Assembly (NCBI RefSeq): GCF_003833015.1 | Contig: NZ_RJLQ01000004.1 | Coordinates: forward strand, 124,001-188,000 | Length of the DNA stretch: 64,000 nucleotides | Origin: Clostridium sp. E02 | Lineage (GTDB): Bacteria; Bacillota; Clostridia; Lachnospirales; Lachnospiraceae | Direction of reading: 5' to 3' | Part shown: positions 9,023 to 17,929 of the stretch, one piece after another | Position numbering within the stretch: position 1 is the stretch's first letter | Layout of the letters: the number at the start of each line of letters is the position of its first letter | Notes under the pieces: model-generated | Database searches by the model: none | The model's input: only the letters and a program-made list of their open reading frames with translations | Told to the model about the DNA's origin: nothing | Made by a program: the position numbers and the translations under genes

Positions 9023-9698
9023 ACCGGTATCCCAAACCTCTGACTGTTATGATATGGACCGGCTTTTGCCGGTCTTCTTCGATTTTACCCCTTAGACGGT
9101 TGATATAGACCATAATTGCATTATCATCTACCGCAACACTATTCCCCCATACGTGCTCATAAATCATCTCTTTGGTAAATACCTGATTCGGGTGTTTTAA
9201 GAAAAGGAGCATCAAGCTGCTTTCTTTTGAAGAGAGGATAATCTCCGCCTCCCCTTTATAGAAACGCATGGTGGATGTATTATAAGTAAAAGGCCCACAT
9301 TCCAATAGATCGGAACTGTCAAGAATTTGGTTTTTGTTACGACGGATCAAAGCTTTCACTTTCGCACCTAAAACCAATGGCCGGAATGGTTTCGTAATAT
9401 AATCATCGGCTCCCAAAGATAGACCATAGAGCGAATCGTAATCTTCGTTTCGACCGCTTACAATCATGACAGGAGTCTGAATGCCTTGACTGCGCAGACG
9501 CTTAATCACCTCAAAGCCTTCCATATCGCCTAACATAACATCCATCAAGATCATATCATAGTTGTGATTTTTTAAGTAATTCAGAGCGGCGAGTCCGCTG
9601 TCTGCCACAGTTGTTTCTAGATCATTGCTGTGCATGACTTTTTCTAGCAGCTTACAGATTGCTGGATCATCATCTACAATTAATACTTTATCAGACAT
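9012..9698 (-). CDS. OmpR/PhoB-family response regulator
   Basis: This 228-residue regulator has an intact receiver domain (IVDDDP, phosphorylation site in MILMDVML, GADDYITKPF) and a C-terminal winged-helix DNA-binding domain (MIYEHVWGNS, RLRGKIE, VRGLGYRF). The start at 9698 follows a GGGGG ribosome site by five bases; an in-frame TTG at 9710 is less likely. It is transcribed divergently from the hybrid kinase, 81 bases away, and lies inside the citrate cluster, so control of citrate genes is a reasonable inference. Classical citrate two-component systems (CitAB, DcuSR) use a different regulator family, so this would be a different solution. Confidence 0.9.
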   Translation of the reverse strand: MSDKVLIVDDDPAICKLLEKVMHSNDLETTVADSGLAALNYLKNHNYDMILMDVMLGDMEGFEVIKRLRSQGIQTPVMIVSGRNEDYDSLYGLSLGADDYITKPFRPLVLGAKVKALIRRNKNQILDSSDLLECGPFTYNTSTMRFYKGEAEIILSSKESSLMLLFLKHPNQVFTKEMIYEHVWGNSVAVDDNAIMVYINRLRGKIEEDRQKPVHIITVRGLGYRFIP

Positions 9699-9779
9699 AG
9701 CTTCCCCCAATTATAATTTATGTAAAAACATATCAAAAGATCATAATTGTTATTATAATATCAACAGGAGTACAAGTCA

Positions 9780-11969
9780 ATGAGGAACGGACAAATGAGG
9801 GTTAAAACAAGTGAATATAAGAAATATACTGGAATTTTCATCTGTGGCACCATGGCTGCTCTTCTAATTATATTTAGCTTCCTAGTATTTGGAATCTGGA
9901 AGGAATACAAAGAGGCCATTATTGATAACCAGAAAAATCAGATGGTTTTAACCACCAAGAGCATGGGAGAGAATTTAAAGGTCTTTATTGAAGGCTATCA
10001 GGCAGATTTGAATACGATTTGTGATATTGAAGAAAAAAAATATCATCAGACTGGTGTCAAAGACTGGAGTATTCTTTCGGATTATGTTACAAATCACAGC
10101 CGGTTTGTATACGATGTCATCCTGGAGAATGAGTTGGGGCATTTGATTAAAAGCATACATGGGTATGGGGTAAAAAAAACGTACTCGATAACGAAAATTA
10201 ATAATGTGGAAAGTTTTCGGCAGTGTAAACTGGAGAATGGAGAAATCTATCTGGTTCTAAAAAAGGAACTGCCCAAAGGGGAATCAATCTCCATTATAAT
10301 CAATGAAGTGAATTATTATCAATCTATGGTTTCCAATATTCGTCTGGGAACCAATGGGTATGTGGTTATTAAGGATTCAAAGGGAATTATTCTTGCTCAT
10401 CCCCAGAAAAGTCAGTGGGGAATTAATGTGATTTCCGGAAGAAAGGAAATGTTTCCCAATACGGATCTAACAAGCTTAGAACAGATGATTGACAAACAGA
10501 ATCGGGGAGAAGAGGGAGTCTCTGAGTATTATTCTTACTGGTGGCTGGATCCGGGAGTACCGGAAGTAAAAAAAATCAGTTCCTATTCTCCTGCCTATAT
10601 TGGAGAAGATTTTTTAGTGGTCAGTGCCGTTATCGATTACAATGACATTTATATTCCAGTAGCAACTGGTTTTTTCAAATTGGGTCTTGTCTTTTTCGGT
10701 ATCGTGGCAGTGGTATTTGGCATGGTATTTTATATTGGTGATCTACGGGTACAGAAGAAAAAAGATTCGGAAGAGATTGCGTATTTATGGGAATTGAATA
10801 AGATATTAGAGGAATTGCATCAGAGTGAAGAAACCATTGCTCACCAACAGAGATTGCAGGTTATGGGAACCATGACTGGGGGAATTGCGCATGAATTTAA
10901 TAATCTGCTTACGCCTATTATGGGATATGCAGAGCTTTTGATGATAGATTTGCCAATTAAATCGAATAATTATGACAGTGCATCTGAAATATATGAAGCC
11001 TCTGCAAAGGCAAAAGAGATCATTCAGCAGATTTCTTCTTTAAGCAGAAAAAACTTGGAAACTGCATTTAAAAATATTCAAGTGGATAAGATGTTGAAAC
11101 GAGCTATAAAAATGGTGAGTTCGGTTTGCCCTCCCCATGTTCGTTTGACGAGTGAGGGGAGTGGAACTAAATTATGTATTCTTGGAAATGAGACGCAGAT
11201 GAATCAGGTAATCTTAAATATCTGTGTCAACTCCATACATGCAATCGGACATAAGGAAGGAATCATTTCTATCTCAGTACAAAAGGTTCTCCCCATAGAA
11301 CTTAAGAAGTACAAGCTTTCTTCTGTACCAGAGGAATGGAGCCATTTTATTCGGATTGATATTGAAGACAATGGAGAGGGAATGAATGAAGAGGTAGCAA
11401 AACAGATCTTTGATCCGTTTTTTACCACAAAGAAAAATGGAAGTGGAACGGGCCTTGGGCTTTCTTTGGTCGAACAAATCATTCATTCTCACAAAGGATA
11501 TATTTTTGCAGACAGCATTCAGGGGAAAGGGAGTACGTTCCATATTTTCCTGCCTGTAAATGAGCAAAAGGGGCAGTTAGAAGATAAAATAGTCGAAGGA
11601 AAAAACTTGGATTCACTGCGGATTTTGATCATTGATGACAATCCGAAAGTACTTCGCCTTTTAGAGAAAAGCTTTAGCAAACGAAACGTTCCAAGTATCT
11701 ATTGTATGGATTTTGAGGAAGCCAGAAAGTACTTAAAAGTGGAGAATGTGGATGCCATCGTGACAGAACAGTACGTAAGTGGTAAGAGTGGACTGGATTT
11801 TTGTATGTCCCTTCCAGGCTTGTATCCGGGTCTTGTACGGATCATTATGACGGATCGGGTGACCAAAGAAGTGGTTGAAGCGAAACGAAGAAAAATTATT
11901 GACAATTACATTGATAAACCAGTTTCAGATGCCGCTATATTAAACGCAATCAAAAATCGGAAGAAATAA
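9780..11969 (+). CDS. Membrane Cache-sensor hybrid histidine kinase with degenerate receiver
   Basis: The 729-residue protein has a membrane segment at about 19-41, an extracytoplasmic double-Cache-like sensor (about 45-295, with [17 protein letters not shown]), a second membrane segment (about 300-323), a short coiled region, a HisKA domain with the phosphoacceptor His371 in GGIAHEFNN, a HATPase domain ([24 protein letters not shown]) and a C-terminal receiver (from about 613). In that receiver the acidic pocket (IIDDNP) and the lysine (IDKP) are kept, but the phosphoacceptor position is Glu663, not Asp, so it probably cannot be phosphorylated in the usual way. It is divergent from the regulator gene and precedes the citrate transporter. 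Citrate sensing is inferred from position only. Confidence 0.9.
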   Translation: MRNGQMRVKTSEYKKYTGIFICGTMAALLIIFSFLVFGIWKEYKEAIIDNQKNQMVLTTKSMGENLKVFIEGYQADLNTICDIEEKKYHQTGVKDWSILSDYVTNHSRFVYDVILENELGHLIKSIHGYGVKKTYSITKINNVESFRQCKLENGEIYLVLKKELPKGESISIIINEVNYYQSMVSNIRLGTNGYVVIKDSKGIILAHPQKSQWGINVISGRKEMFPNTDLTSLEQMIDKQNRGEEGVSEYYSYWWLDPGVPEVKKISSYSPAYIGEDFLVVSAVIDYNDIYIPVATGFFKLGLVFFGIVAVVFGMVFYIGDLRVQKKKDSEEIAYLWELNKILEELHQSEETIAHQQRLQVMGTMTGGIAHEFNNLLTPIMGYAELLMIDLPIKSNNYDSASEIYEASAKAKEIIQQISSLSRKNLETAFKNIQVDKMLKRAIKMVSSVCPPHVRLTSEGSGTKLCILGNETQMNQVILNICVNSIHAIGHKEGIISISVQKVLPIELKKYKLSSVPEEWSHFIRIDIEDNGEGMNEEVAKQIFDPFFTTKKNGSGTGLGLSLVEQIIHSHKGYIFADSIQGKGSTFHIFLPVNEQKGQLEDKIVEGKNLDSLRILIIDDNPKVLRLLEKSFSKRNVPSIYCMDFEEARKYLKVENVDAIVTEQYVSGKSGLDFCMSLPGLYPGLVRIIMTDRVTKEVVEAKRRKIIDNYIDKPVSDAAILNAIKNRKK

Positions 11970-11974
11970 GTGGA

Positions 11975-12062
11975 TATAAAAGCCGAATCTTAACAATTAT
12001 TCATTTTTCTCTTAAGAAAATGAAAGGGAGAAAACAGGAGGTTGTAAGGTTTGGCTTTTATA
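11975..12062 (+). promoter_or_regulatory. Long stem-loop leader upstream of the citrate transporter
   Basis: The arms 11975-11992 and 12045-12062 pair along 18 positions with only two G-U pairs. The loop holds a second hairpin (12000-12007 with 12017-12024 around CTTAAG). There is no T-run after the outer stem, so it does not look like a simple terminator. It starts five bases after the kinase stop and ends 36 bases before the transporter start. It may be a folded mRNA leader, an mRNA-stabilising structure or an operator. Confidence 0.55.
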
Positions 12063-12098
12063 CTATGTACATAAATTAAAACAAGAGGAGGAAAAAAC

Positions 12099-13439
12099 AT
12101 GAATGAGACAATGCTTGCATTATTAGGATTTGCAACCATTATCATGATCATTGTTTTATTGCTGAAAAATGTTACAGTTCCGGCTTTGGCATTTATTGGT
12201 GTATCCAGTGTCAGTGCATTGATTTTGGTGCTTACCGGAACGTTTACAGTCAGTGAAGTTGGGGATTTTATAAAAAAAGGGGTTTCAGGGGTACATTCTA
12301 CAGCGGCTCTGTTTATCTTTTCCGTGCTGTTTTTCGGAATTATGACAGATGCAGGTATGTTTGACCGGATTATTGATGCGTTAATGAAAAAAGTGGGACA
12401 TAATGTCGTTGGTGTGGCTGTCATGACCTGTATCATTGCGATGATTGGTCATCTGGATGGAGGCGGTGCCTCTACGTTTTTAATTACCATACCAGCTATG
12501 CTACCGGTATATAAGAAATTAAAGATGCGACCGACTACGTTACTTCTTATTATTGTTACATCCATGGGTGTTATGAATCTGCTCCCTTGGGGAGGACCTA
12601 CCATGCGTGCCGCTTCTGTTCTAGGAATTGATGCAAATATTCTCTGGATGAGAATTTTACCAATGCAGCTGGTTGGTATTGTAATTGCATTATTCACCGC
12701 TTTTTTCTGGGGTATGGTTGAGAAGAAACGTGGCGCTGGAATTGATAGCGATCTTGTTATTGAAGATGATTCGATGGGCCTTGAGGATACTCCAACAGCA
12801 GAACAAAAAGCAGAACTGGCTAGACCAAAATTATTTGCATTTAATATACTTTTAACACTGTTTATTATCGTTTGTCTTATATTCTTGCCGGTACCAGCTT
12901 ATTTTACCTTTATGTTTGGTTGTGTTGTTTCGTTACTGGTTAATTATTCAGGAGCAAAGCTGCAGAACAAGATTATTAAGTCTCATGCGGGTCCTGCTCT
13001 CATGATGGCATCTACGATCCTTGCCGCTGGTGTTTTCCTTGGTGTATTGGAAGAAAGCGAAATCATGAATCATATGGCAACGATATTGGCTCAGTTTATT
13101 CCGCAGTCTATGGGACATTTCCTCCCTCTGATCATCGGAGTGCTGTCTGTACCATTGACATTAATGTTCTGTACGGATTCCTATTTCTATGGAGTTCTTC
13201 CAGTTCTGATCAGCGTAGGAAACAGCTTTGGTGTTGATCCTATCCATACGGCAATTGCTATGGTTGTATGCCGTAACTGTGCAACCTATATTAGCCCGGT
13301 CGTACCAGCAACTTTCCTTGGTGTTGGTTTGGCTGGAGTACAAATCAAAGATCATATCAAACACTCCTTTATGTGGGTATGGGGCGTCAGCTTAGTTTGT
13401 ATGGTTGCTGGTTTAATCCTTGGCGTACTAGTTATCTAA
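12099..13439 (+). CDS. CitMHS-family citrate:proton (metal-citrate) symporter
   Basis: The 446-residue protein has about twelve hydrophobic segments and matches the CitMHS family, which imports citrate as a complex with Mg2+ or another divalent cation, driven by protons. Family features visible are GHLDGGGASTFLITIPAMLP near residue 115 and the closely following LLPWGGPTMRAASVLG, plus FCTDSYFYGVLPVL and CRNCATYISPVVPA in the second half. AGAGGAGG precedes the ATG. Its place after the complete citrate lyase set supports citrate as substrate; the metal cannot be read from the sequence. Confidence 0.92.
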   Translation: MNETMLALLGFATIIMIIVLLLKNVTVPALAFIGVSSVSALILVLTGTFTVSEVGDFIKKGVSGVHSTAALFIFSVLFFGIMTDAGMFDRIIDALMKKVGHNVVGVAVMTCIIAMIGHLDGGGASTFLITIPAMLPVYKKLKMRPTTLLLIIVTSMGVMNLLPWGGPTMRAASVLGIDANILWMRILPMQLVGIVIALFTAFFWGMVEKKRGAGIDSDLVIEDDSMGLEDTPTAEQKAELARPKLFAFNILLTLFIIVCLIFLPVPAYFTFMFGCVVSLLVNYSGAKLQNKIIKSHAGPALMMASTILAAGVFLGVLEESEIMNHMATILAQFIPQSMGHFLPLIIGVLSVPLTLMFCTDSYFYGVLPVLISVGNSFGVDPIHTAIAMVVCRNCATYISPVVPATFLGVGLAGVQIKDHIKHSFMWVWGVSLVCMVAGLILGVLVI

Positions 13440-13473
13440 TAGAATCCTAAGAATAAATCCAAATAGAAAAAAT

Positions 13474-13500
13474 GCTTGAGAGAAATCTCAAGCGTTTTTT
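13474..13500 (+). terminator. Terminator after the citrate transporter
   Basis: GCTTGAGA and TCTCAAGC form an eight-base stem with a GAAA loop, followed by GTTTTTT. An A-run before the stem lets it work for the convergent carbonic anhydrase gene too. Confidence 0.85.
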
Positions 13501-13515
13501 CTATGCAATAAAAGA

Positions 13516-14058
13516 TTAAGCAACCGGATTTAAGCGTCCACATGATATGTCCATAACAAATCCACGAATTTTTACACCAGCAGGGATGAGTGGGTGTTCT
13601 TTTAGAATCGCAACTGATTTGTGAACCGAAGATTTTGTGTCGTCAAATCCCTGAAACCAGTTCTTTAAGTCAAAGCCCTGTTCTTTTAAGTTCTGGATGG
13701 TTTCTCTTTTAATTCCACGCTGAATTAAGTGTGTAATAATACTGTCCGCACTTATGGCCGCTGTGTCACAATCGGTATGTCCAATGACCATAACTTCCTC
13801 CACACCAAACTCTAAGATGGCGATTAGAAGACTTCGGATGGTATTGTCGTAAGGATCTAAGATCAAACCACCTGCATTTTTAATTAGTTTCACATCCCCG
13901 TTATGGATTCCCAAAGCGGCAGGCAGAAGTTCTACCAGTCTGGTGTCCATACAGGTCAATATGGCAATCCTTTTCCTGGGATATTTATTCGAATCAAACG
14001 GTTTGTAAAAACCACTGTTAACAAAGCTATCGTTGTATTTTACAATTTCATCAATCAT
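13516..14058 (-). CDS. Beta-class carbonic anhydrase
   Basis: The 180-residue protein interconverts CO2 and bicarbonate. The zinc ligands and catalytic pair of the beta class are present: CMDTR (Cys and the Asp-Arg dyad) near residue 36 and GHTDCD (His and Cys) near residue 95, with KNAGG between them. It is a short, single-domain beta carbonic anhydrase of the kind common in Firmicutes. AAGGAGG lies seven bases ahead of the ATG. It is a single gene pointing toward the citrate cluster; a link through CO2 from citrate or oxaloacetate breakdown is only a suggestion. Confidence 0.9.
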   Translation of the reverse strand: MIDEIVKYNDSFVNSGFYKPFDSNKYPRKRIAILTCMDTRLVELLPAALGIHNGDVKLIKNAGGLILDPYDNTIRSLLIAILEFGVEEVMVIGHTDCDTAAISADSIITHLIQRGIKRETIQNLKEQGFDLKNWFQGFDDTKSSVHKSVAILKEHPLIPAGVKIRGFVMDISCGRLNPVA

Positions 14059-14374
14059 AATCTGCCTCCTTATATGGTATTGGTTCGATTATATCCATAG
14101 AATCTTAACCAGTTCTGAAATACTATCTTAAAGATTGTTTAGTTTCTGTTTTACTTCGAGACGATGGGAAACTAGGTTGCAAAAATCATCGACATTTAGT
14201 GAGAAAAATGATGAAAAAACGCGAAAAAACACGATAAAATGGATAAAGAATCACGTAACCATACAATAATTGTTGAATTATTAAAAAAAAGTAAAATGTC
14301 CTTGTTTATTTCTAATATTGGAAGTAAAATAGCTATGTAAATGTACACATCCTTCGTTCTGGAGGTATATTAAG
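14059..14374. other. 316-base divergent intergenic region
   Basis: This A+T-rich region separates the divergent carbonic anhydrase and diguanylate cyclase genes. Apart from a candidate promoter (listed separately) and the ribosome sites at each end, it shows an imperfect palindrome near 14264-14282 (AATAATTGTTGAATTATT). I see no RNA gene or small ORF that I can support. Confidence 0.5.
14302..14330 (+). promoter_or_regulatory. Candidate promoter of the diguanylate cyclase gene
   Basis: TTGTTT (14302-14307) and TAAAAT (14325-14330) are spaced by 17 bases and end 45 bases before the GTG start. Visual match to the housekeeping consensus only. Confidence 0.45.
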
Positions 14375-15481
14375 GTGAAATTATTGTTTTTAAATGCACT
14401 TCAATCCTATTACGCTCCTATTATGACTTTGTTTGTTTTTGGAGCAATGATTTTAATGGACAAGTTGTTTACAAGACGGATCAAGCAATTAATTCTATTG
14501 GAAATAGGGACTATACTTTTTATGATAGCCATTACATGGCTGGATCAATGCCTTATGGCGACACCCTGGGGAGAACTGGATTGGAAGTTAAAAACAGCCA
14601 CGACATTTCTAAGTATGGCTTTTGCACCGATCCCCCCTATTATTCTTGTTTTGATCTACGACACAGAAGAAATCAGAGGATTGAAAGGCTTGTTTTATCT
14701 ACCTGTTATCCTCAATCTGCTCTTTTGTATGATCAGCATTCGGAGCGGGTGGATATTTTATATCATAAATCCTGGATTAACAGGGAAAGGTCCATTGTCT
14801 CTAATGCCAATGCTGGTATCGGTTTTCTATTTATCAACTCTTATTTTTTTTGCAGCAAAACAGAAGGACAAACCAAACCGCAAGGAAGAAACTGTATTTT
14901 TGACGGCTGTTCTTGTAATTATTATCATTGCTATTGTCATAGAGAATTTACTTCATCTAAACTTTATCGTATGGTGTGTATCCACAATATGCGTAATCTT
15001 ATATTTCTTACTTTTAACCACACAGAAGATTTTATATGACTCCATGACAGGGTCTTATAGCCGCCTGGCCTATGAAAGAAGACTGGAAAAATTAAATTAC
15101 CGATCCTTTTGTACCGTTGCCATGATTGATCTTAATAATCTGAAGAAACTAAATGATGAGTTTGGGCATTCTAGTGGAGATGCTGCCATTTGCAAAGTGA
15201 CTGAATCTATCTTAAAATCCAAATCTAGGCATATGCAGATTTACCGGTATGGTGGAGATGAATTTATTCTTTTGAGCAACCGCCTGTGTGAAGAAGAGAT
15301 AAGAAAAGTCTTAAAGGAAGCATTGATACGATGCGAAGCATTAAATGAAATATCACTTTCCTTTGCTTATGGGATTGCAGAATACCATATGGGAGATGAC
15401 ATACAGAAGACGATTCTTGACGCGGACGAAATTATGTATCGCTACAAATCCCGAATGAGAGAAAATAAAAGTACTATTTGA
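14375..15481 (+). CDS. Membrane diguanylate cyclase (GGDEF domain)
   Basis: The 368-residue protein starts with GTG, placed by GGAGGT nine bases upstream. About seven hydrophobic segments fill residues 5-215, resembling the 7TM sensor regions of some kinases, followed by a GGDEF domain (about 225-365). The active-site motif is intact (RYGGDEF), as is the IDLNNLKKLNDEFGHSSGD region that binds metal and nucleotide, so it should make cyclic di-GMP. The inhibitory RxxD site is not kept (RHMQ at that position), so product inhibition through it is unlikely. An HD-GYP protein, a candidate cyclic di-GMP phosphodiesterase, lies 5 kb downstream. Confidence 0.9.
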   Translation: MKLLFLNALQSYYAPIMTLFVFGAMILMDKLFTRRIKQLILLEIGTILFMIAITWLDQCLMATPWGELDWKLKTATTFLSMAFAPIPPIILVLIYDTEEIRGLKGLFYLPVILNLLFCMISIRSGWIFYIINPGLTGKGPLSLMPMLVSVFYLSTLIFFAAKQKDKPNRKEETVFLTAVLVIIIIAIVIENLLHLNFIVWCVSTICVILYFLLLTTQKILYDSMTGSYSRLAYERRLEKLNYRSFCTVAMIDLNNLKKLNDEFGHSSGDAAICKVTESILKSKSRHMQIYRYGGDEFILLSNRLCEEEIRKVLKEALIRCEALNEISLSFAYGIAEYHMGDDIQKTILDADEIMYRYKSRMRENKSTI

Positions 15482-15634
15482 TGGTATTCTGTTTTTTTTA
15501 GTTACATAAGGTAATTTTTAAGTTGCTAAACTTTTCACAATCCACTGAGTATGATAAATTATTATCAAAACTGGAACTTAGTTTCAGTAGTGCCAAAAAA
15601 CTGTATCAAGCAGCGGATAAGTGAGGAGAATGAT

Positions 15635-17455
15635 ATGAAGAAAAGGAATGGTAATTTACAAAGAGGTTTGAAAAAAAATCTAACCGGTTTTGGGGCAATG
15701 GTTCTTGCATCTATCGCAGTCATAGCATGTTCGAATCCAGTTTATGATAATTTGAAAGAAACAAAAAAAGAGGTACAGAAAGCGGATATCGTGATCATCG
15801 GAGCAGGAGGAGCCGGTATGACGGCAGCCATAGAAGCCACTATAAATGGAGCTTCTAATGTAGTCGTTTTAGAAAAGATGCCGATAACAGGCGGCAATAC
15901 CATTCGTGCCACCGGAGGACTTAATGCGGCGGAAACCTCTTATCAAAAGGAAGATGGAATTGAAGATTCCGTGGAGTTGTTTATTGAAGATACCATGAAA
16001 GGCGGAAAGAACCGAAACGATAAAAAATTGGTTCAGATTCTTGCAGAGAATTCCAAAGATGCGGTCTCCTGGGTCAATGATATGGGAGGAGATTTGTCTG
16101 TAGTGGGTCAGTTTGGCGGTGCCAGTGTAAAAAGAATCCACCGCCCATCGGATACCTCTGCCGTTGGTCCGATGCTGGTGAAAACATTAAATGCTAAATT
16201 TGAAGAACTTGAGATTCCAGTTTTTCTGGAAACAGAAGCAAACCATATTATTCTTGATGAGAATGGTGCGGTTTGTGGTGTCTTGGCAGCTACCAGAGGT
16301 GGCGAGCCTTATACCATCAATTGCAAAGCCGTAATTTTAGCGACCGGAGGGTTTGGAGCGAATCAGGAGATGGTAATCCGATACCGGGAAGATTTAAACG
16401 GATTTTGCACGACCAATCACTCGGGAGCTACAGGGGAAGGCATCGATATGGCGGAAGAAATAAAAGCGGGGCTTGTCGACATGGATCAGATTCAAACCCA
16501 CCCTACGGTAAACCCAGAAACAACGACCATGTATACAGAAGGTGTGCGCGGAAATGGTGCAATTTTAATAAACCGTCTTGGAACGCGTTTTGTTAATGAA
16601 CTGGAAACCAGAGATGTGGTATCAGAAGCAATCTTGAATCAGGAAGGTGGTCAATGTTATCTGGTGTTTGACCAGTCGGTAAGAGATAGCCTTGCTGCAA
16701 TTGAGAAGTACATCGATCAGGGGATTATTGTAAAAGCAGATACGCCAGAGGAACTGGCAAAAGCCATTTCAGTAGACGAGGAGGGACTTACTCAAACGTT
16801 TAAACAGTACAAATCTTATCAGGAGAATGGAGAAGATTTGGAGTTTCAGAGAGAGAGTATGGAACTGCCTTTAACCAATGCACCTTATTATGCAGGATTG
16901 TGTGCACCTGCCGTTCATCACACCATGGGTGGGGTGAAAATCAACACAGAAACGCAGGTTTTAATGGAAGATGGGACTGGTATATCTGGATTGTTTGCAG
17001 CCGGTGAAGTTGTTGGCGGAGTGCACGGTGCAAACCGGCTCGGTGGCAATGCAGTGACGGACATCGTTGTGTTTGGACGTTTGGCAGGAAGCTCGGCGGC
17101 AAGTTATGTAGAAAAGAATGGTGGATTTACGGAACGAACCATGAAAGTATCAAAGATGGAAGAAGCGGTTGAACCGGAAGAAAAAGGGAATTATAAAGAT
17201 GGAACCTATACGGGAACCGGAAAAGGAAACAATGGGGATATGACGGTAGAAGTGACGGTAGCCGATGGTAATGTGGTTTCCATTGCCTTAACGGATCATA
17301 AGGAAACCCCTGGAATTTATGAAACGGCAGAAAAATCAGTCACTGCAGATGTAATTAAGAAGCAGACCACGGATGTGGATGGAGTTACTGGGGCAACCAA
17401 CTCATCGAAAGGTATGATTGAAGCAATTTCAATGGCATTAGAAAAAGCGCAGTAA
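15635..17455 (+). CDS. Lipoprotein FAD-dependent fumarate/enoate reductase with covalent-FMN domain
   Basis: The start at 15635 follows GAGGAGAA. The 607-residue product begins with a lipoprotein signal ending in VIAC (Cys32), then an FAD domain (VIIGAGGAGMTAAIEA from about residue 52) and active-site stretches of the flavocytochrome c fumarate reductase group (QTHPT, GVRGNGAILINRLG, VHHTMGGVK, HGANRLGGNA). A C-terminal FMN-binding domain follows, with DGVTGAT; Thr588 is the expected attachment site for FMN added by ApbE. The enzyme is therefore predicted to sit outside the membrane and to reduce fumarate, urocanate or another unsaturated acid with electrons passed through FMN. The acceptor cannot be told from sequence. 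It is monocistronic as far as I can see. Confidence 0.88.
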   Translation: MKKRNGNLQRGLKKNLTGFGAMVLASIAVIACSNPVYDNLKETKKEVQKADIVIIGAGGAGMTAAIEATINGASNVVVLEKMPITGGNTIRATGGLNAAETSYQKEDGIEDSVELFIEDTMKGGKNRNDKKLVQILAENSKDAVSWVNDMGGDLSVVGQFGGASVKRIHRPSDTSAVGPMLVKTLNAKFEELEIPVFLETEANHIILDENGAVCGVLAATRGGEPYTINCKAVILATGGFGANQEMVIRYREDLNGFCTTNHSGATGEGIDMAEEIKAGLVDMDQIQTHPTVNPETTTMYTEGVRGNGAILINRLGTRFVNELETRDVVSEAILNQEGGQCYLVFDQSVRDSLAAIEKYIDQGIIVKADTPEELAKAISVDEEGLTQTFKQYKSYQENGEDLEFQRESMELPLTNAPYYAGLCAPAVHHTMGGVKINTETQVLMEDGTGISGLFAAGEVVGGVHGANRLGGNAVTDIVVFGRLAGSSAASYVEKNGGFTERTMKVSKMEEAVEPEEKGNYKDGTYTGTGKGNNGDMTVEVTVADGNVVSIALTDHKETPGIYETAEKSVTADVIKKQTTDVDGVTGATNSSKGMIEAISMALEKAQ

Positions 17456-17475
17456 GAAGGAACAAGTAGAAGGTC

Positions 17476-17504
17476 TTGACAAATATTTAAAAACCTCATA
17501 TACT
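17476..17504 (+). promoter_or_regulatory. Promoter of the tyrosine T-box leader
   Basis: A consensus TTGACA (17476-17481) and TATACT (17499-17504) are separated by exactly 17 bases, just upstream of the T-box leader. Transcription should begin near 17511. Confidence 0.8.
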
Positions 17505-17524
17505 ACTTTTAACTTCATACAAAG

Positions 17525-17798
17525 TGAAATGCTATGATAAGAAGAAGTAGCAGTCCCTACACCATACAGAAAGCAGCCGGCTGATGAGAGGCGCATGGAA
17601 CGTGATTGTGAATACATCTTTGAGCTTTGCTCCGAACGGATTGTCCCCAGTAGGCAGCAACGGATTCCTGCACCCGTTATTGTGCTAGAGTATCCCAAGG
17701 GTACTTGAAGAGATAAACAGTGTGAGCTGTTTATAAACTTAAGGTGGTAACACGAGATTATAACCTCGTCCTTTTGATAGGACGGGGTTTATTTTTGT
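17525..17798 (+). promoter_or_regulatory. Tyrosine T-box riboswitch (UAC specifier) with terminator
   Basis: The leader has the order of a T-box: Stem I start with AGAAGAAGTAG, the distal-loop region, a specifier segment GAATACATC in which TAC (17613-17615) is a tyrosine codon, the T-box sequence AAGGTGGTAACACG (from 17741) that offers TGGT to the tRNA 3' end, and a terminator (17762-17771 paired with 17780-17789, then TTTATTTTT). Uncharged tRNA-Tyr would favour read-through. Such leaders normally sit immediately before tyrS; here an IS200-type element lies between them. Confidence 0.92.
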
Positions 17799-17929
17799 AT
17801 GGCAGTCTTTTAATAAACCACCTGCTATGCAGGTGTGACCACAGCAGCTTTAGCTTCAGGTAAAAAACCTCCAGTGATATAATAGTGTTGGTTCGCAGCC
17901 ACACAAGCACATCAAAGGAGGTTATCCAA

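Noticed and set aside
11990-12436. 148-codon open frame on the minus strand over the leader and start of the citrate transporter
   Set aside because: It is antisense to the well-supported CitMHS gene, has no ribosome site and its protein is low-complexity hydrophilic/threonine-rich, as expected for a shadow of membrane-protein codons.
13516-14058. Carbonic anhydrase considered part of the citrate operon
   Set aside because: It is convergent with the transporter and separated by a terminator; only a loose metabolic link can be argued.
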